Part shown: piece after piece, positions 20,436 to 22,755 of the stretch
Numbering within the stretch: the first letter of the stretch is position 1
How the letters are laid out: every line of letters starts with the position of its first letter
DNA from: a virus
Direction: 5' to 3' (one strand)
DNA: 22,755 nt
IMG/VR virus record: IMGVR_UViG_3300022693_003591
Location: 1 to 22,755 of that record
Program-made: the position numbers and the translations under genes
Notes under the pieces: generated by a model
Database searches by the model: none
What the model was told of the DNA's origin: nothing
The model's input: the letters and a program-made list of their open reading frames with translations, nothing else

Positions 20436-20999
20436 ATGGCCAGAATTGAATATATTAATGATGTAACCGGGTCACTCCAGGAAGCCCGTGGGTCGGATTC
20501 CCGACTGAACACCTCTTCGCGGTCTGACGCGAGATCCTACTACAATTCACGAGACCAGGAACAGGCGTATACGATGCCATTTGATGCGTCATTAGCATCC
20601 ACGCTTGTGATTGCTTATTGGAAAAATACTTCGACGACCAATGATCTTGTGATCTCATCGATTGATGTCCATCCCGATGCGATTGCAGAAGTGCAACTCT
20701 ACTTTGTGACAGGTACGGCTGCGGACGGCACGTCAGTGACTCCTACCAATCTCAATAAATCTTCTTCCAAAGATGCGGCAAGTACGAGTTTAGAAAGTAA
20801 TGCTGCTACAGAAATCAGCGGTCTCACCAAAGACGGGTTAATCGACATGCTCCGCGTTGGTGCGCAAGAACACGGAGATTTTAACCTTGGTGATCGAGTC
20901 CGTCTGGGACAGAATGATGCCATTGCCCTCTACTTCGGGTCCACGACCACAAATGTCGAAACAAAAATAGCTGGCGCGATCTACGGGTACTTTGAATAA
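20436..20999 (+). CDS. Conserved phage structural protein, SSRSDARSYYNSRD type (187 aa)
   Basis: AAGGAG precedes ATG 20436. The N-terminal RLNTSSRSDARSYYNSRDQ and the later VTGTAADGTSVTPTNLNK, then GDRVRLGQNDAIALYF, make a conserved pattern I recognise from phage structural genes beside the QRVKLV-type protein. Beta-rich, with no signal or membrane helix. Probably a minor virion protein. Its stop overlaps the next start. Confidence 0.7.
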   Translation: MARIEYINDVTGSLQEARGSDSRLNTSSRSDARSYYNSRDQEQAYTMPFDASLASTLVIAYWKNTSTTNDLVISSIDVHPDAIAEVQLYFVTGTAADGTSVTPTNLNKSSSKDAASTSLESNAATEISGLTKDGLIDMLRVGAQEHGDFNLGDRVRLGQNDAIALYFGSTTTNVETKIAGAIYGYFE

Positions 21000-21442
21000 T
21001 GTCCGCTCTTGCTATGAACATTGTCGGTGTCGGGTGCGAACGTCGTGTTCTGGTGACCAGTCGCAGTCAACTGGTCGTGGCGCCGATTGAATACAACGAA
21101 GTCTCGTTTCAATCTCTTGCTGTAAATGATCAAGTCTATAACTTTTACAAACCCCGAAGTAAAAAACAGTTTGTTATTACGGGTATGGTGATTACTGGTG
21201 GTTTTAATTTGGGAAATCAATTGATTACGGTGGAATTTTTCGAAGCCAATTCGATCACATCTACCGTTGTGGATAAAGTGATTCTCACTATTTTTGCGAC
21301 CAAAGGTAATGAAGCTAGTTATAGTGACCTCAACTTGTTGATCAATGAAGGCAAGTTTATTAACGGACGTTCTGATGATGCCGAAGTTGGTGTCAATATT
21401 TTAGGATATTATGTAGCAATTCCTAATATTGATCAAACCTAA
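20999..21442 (+). CDS. Putative virion protein (147 aa)
   Basis: ATG 20999 overlaps the previous TAA. Beta-rich sequence with LAVNDQVYNFYKPRSKKQFV, then ITGMVITGGFN, then VEFFEA and VVDKVIL, ending with GKFINGRSDDAEVGVNILGY. This order is familiar from small phage structural proteins in the same neighbourhood (a jelly-roll-like domain is plausible). Codons are more AT-rich than in flanking genes. Exact role unknown. Confidence 0.65.
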   Translation: MSALAMNIVGVGCERRVLVTSRSQLVVAPIEYNEVSFQSLAVNDQVYNFYKPRSKKQFVITGMVITGGFNLGNQLITVEFFEANSITSTVVDKVILTIFATKGNEASYSDLNLLINEGKFINGRSDDAEVGVNILGYYVAIPNIDQT

Positions 21443-21444
21443 CC

Positions 21445-21681
21445 ATGCCGTACCATTTTTGGTTCGATTCCACCACCCTCAGTGCCAGCAACGACGAGGA
21501 CCTTGTCCTCCTGTCGTATCTCAACTTTTGCAATGTCAATGATCATGTCCTTCCATTCCCTACTGCCGCTATCAGTGCCAATGATCAACTACATCTATTG
21601 GGTCTGGTCATAAACGTGGGAATCAACGATACCTCAGCCGTCGCTGTTCGTCGCCGCACCCCTCGTAGGAGACGCCGTTAA
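21445..21681 (+). CDS. Small protein with Arg-rich tail (78 aa)
   Basis: ATG 21445 begins two bases after the previous stop, with no clear SD. The first 65 residues are neutral and probably beta-rich. The last 10 are RRRTPRRRRR, an extreme basic tail that could contact packaged DNA or a nucleoprotein interface. It precedes the adaptor gene. No family is recognised. Confidence 0.6.
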   Translation: MPYHFWFDSTTLSASNDEDLVLLSYLNFCNVNDHVLPFPTAAISANDQLHLLGLVINVGINDTSAVAVRRRTPRRRRR

Positions 21682-22623
21682 ATGGCCACACTCGGACAAG
21701 TCATCACCCTGGTCGAAAACCAGGTCAATAACGCGGTCAATGTGACAATCACGTCGGCCAAGGTTGAACCGATTGTCCAAACCCGGTACGAACTTCTCTA
21801 CGACCAGTTCATCTGGCGAGCCCGTCTTCGGGACTTTGTCCTGACCATGACGGCCCAGGTCAATTCTGAAGCCTCGACACTCGTTCTCGTCACGCAAGGT
21901 GATGCGACGGTGACCTCCGACGGGACGCCCTTTGCGTCCTCGATGGTCGGACGTCAGATCCAAGTGGGGGCCGATCGTCAATATTATTTCGTGGCGTCCT
22001 TTACCGCCACTAGTTCTATTGAACTTGGCACTGGGGAGAGTGCCTCCGCCACGTGGGCCGCGTCAACGGCCAGTGCCACATCCTGGAGAATCTTTCAAAC
22101 CATCTACACCATCCCGTCGGATGCCGACGAAATCATCTCTCTGGCCTCGGATGTCCCGATGGAAGAAGGCAATGGCGGTCGCGTCTGGCTCGATTCACTC
22201 GATGCTGAACGTGAAACGATTGACGACCGTCCGTCATATTGGGTCTATGCTGGCGAGAATACCTCGGGTGTCCCCGAAGTCGAAATCTGGCCTGTCCCCA
22301 ATACCCCTCGCTTGTTGCGCGGTCAATACAGTATCAAATACGCCTCACTGGCCTCGACCGCGACCATCGCCCTCAATGTCCCCTTGCTCGTGGCCGCCTG
22401 TACGGCCGACGTCATCCATATGCTCTCGCTGACCACCGGTCCTGAGGAAAGTAACCTCGAACCGATGGCCCTCTTTTACGAACGCAAAGCCGAGGAGATT
22501 TTTCGTCGTATCCTGCCAAAAGAATTGGCCAAACTTTCTCCTGTTCGTCGACTGGAACGCCGGAGCGCCTCGCGCCGTCGCTTCCGCGGCACAGATTATG
22601 AAGTCACTCATCACATCTTCTAG
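21682..22623 (+). CDS. Probable head-tail adaptor protein (313 aa)
   Basis: ATG 21682 directly follows the previous stop. An N-terminal helix pair (LGQVITLVENQVNNAV, then KVEPIVQTRYELLYDQFIWR) is followed by a beta insertion with GDATVTSDGTPFASSMVGRQ and a YTIPSDADEIISL strand. An EIWPVPNTPRLLRGQYSIKY segment and a final helical region come next. This layout matches the SU10-like phage adaptor family that sits under the portal. The C-terminus is Arg-rich (VRRLERRSASRRRFRG). The placement after the neck proteins agrees. Identification is by pattern, not search. Confidence 0.65.
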   Translation: MATLGQVITLVENQVNNAVNVTITSAKVEPIVQTRYELLYDQFIWRARLRDFVLTMTAQVNSEASTLVLVTQGDATVTSDGTPFASSMVGRQIQVGADRQYYFVASFTATSSIELGTGESASATWAASTASATSWRIFQTIYTIPSDADEIISLASDVPMEEGNGGRVWLDSLDAERETIDDRPSYWVYAGENTSGVPEVEIWPVPNTPRLLRGQYSIKYASLASTATIALNVPLLVAACTADVIHMLSLTTGPEESNLEPMALFYERKAEEIFRRILPKELAKLSPVRRLERRSASRRRFRGTDYEVTHHIF

Positions 22624-22634
22624 GAGCCTCGTCC

Positions 22635-22755
22635 ATGGCCCTTCCTGCGACATTTAATAAAAACGAACTTGCCGGCGGCACGAACGCCGCTGAGATCGAT
22701 AACAAAGTTTCGACCATGATGGATGCGATCCAGCTCATTGTGGGGATCCCGAATA
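22635..22755 (+). CDS. 5' end of a structural protein gene (cut by window edge)
   Basis: GGAG precedes ATG 22635; 40 codons are visible before the window ends. The N-terminus (MALPATFNKNELAGGTNAAE, then a helical run) resembles the start of phage fibre or neck proteins that attach through a short N-terminal helix. No more can be said from this fragment. Confidence 0.6.
   Translation, partial: MALPATFNKNELAGGTNAAEIDNKVSTMMDAIQLIVGIPN

Overview
This window reads as a piece of a tailed double-stranded DNA bacteriophage genome (Caudoviricetes), free or integrated. Every supported gene is on the + strand. Genes are packed with ATGA, TAATG or GTGA overlaps, most have short Shine-Dalgarno (SD) leaders, and the central block runs large terminase, portal, scaffold, major capsid protein, then virion and head-completion proteins. 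I see no integrase, tRNA, rRNA, CRISPR array or insertion sequence. The host cannot be named; the SD and -35/-10 signals only say that it is a bacterium with a sigma-70-like polymerase. The neck and adaptor genes look podovirus-like, but the window ends before any tail module, so the morphotype is an inference.

Layout. (1) 1-3343: the 3' end of one gene, a structured non-coding leader ending in a terminator-like hairpin, then about a dozen very small genes (single-pass membrane proteins, a zinc-ribbon-like peptide, and three related proteins sharing a W..W(G/D)I core). A factor-independent terminator at 1471-1512 and a consensus promoter at 2575-2603 divide this region. (2) 3386-5179: a 597-aa DUF115/MptE-like protein of the family that includes motility accessory factors (flagellin glycosyltransferase-like enzymes), unusual in a phage packaging region. 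(3) 5176-7648: a run of small genes including a helix-turn-helix-like protein, an acidic and a basic protein side by side, and two zinc-ribbon proteins. (4) 7649-15208: packaging and head genes: TerL, a Cys-motif protein, portal, a Cys-rich protein, a Pro/Gly-rich protein with its own promoter, tiny basic proteins, scaffold and major capsid protein. (5) 15217-22755: probable virion proteins (decoration-like, coiled-coil, beta-rich, a repeat-containing fibre-like protein), a probable head-tail adaptor, and the start of a further structural gene cut by the window edge.

How the genes work together. TerL (7649) would translocate DNA through the portal (10095) into a procapsid built by the major capsid protein (14255) around the scaffold (13323). 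The 15.6-22.6 kb block would decorate and close the head and build the neck. The promoter at 12068-12096 lies between portal and scaffold, so it could boost expression of the scaffold and capsid genes, which are needed in many copies.

Main points for a second look: two near-identical promoters whose -35 box contains the stop codon of the gene before; the W..W(G/D)I paralog triplet; the phage-borne DUF115 protein; and two places (5599-6321 and 17202-18024) where reading frames overlap in a way that suggests recoding, a non-standard start or a sequence error.
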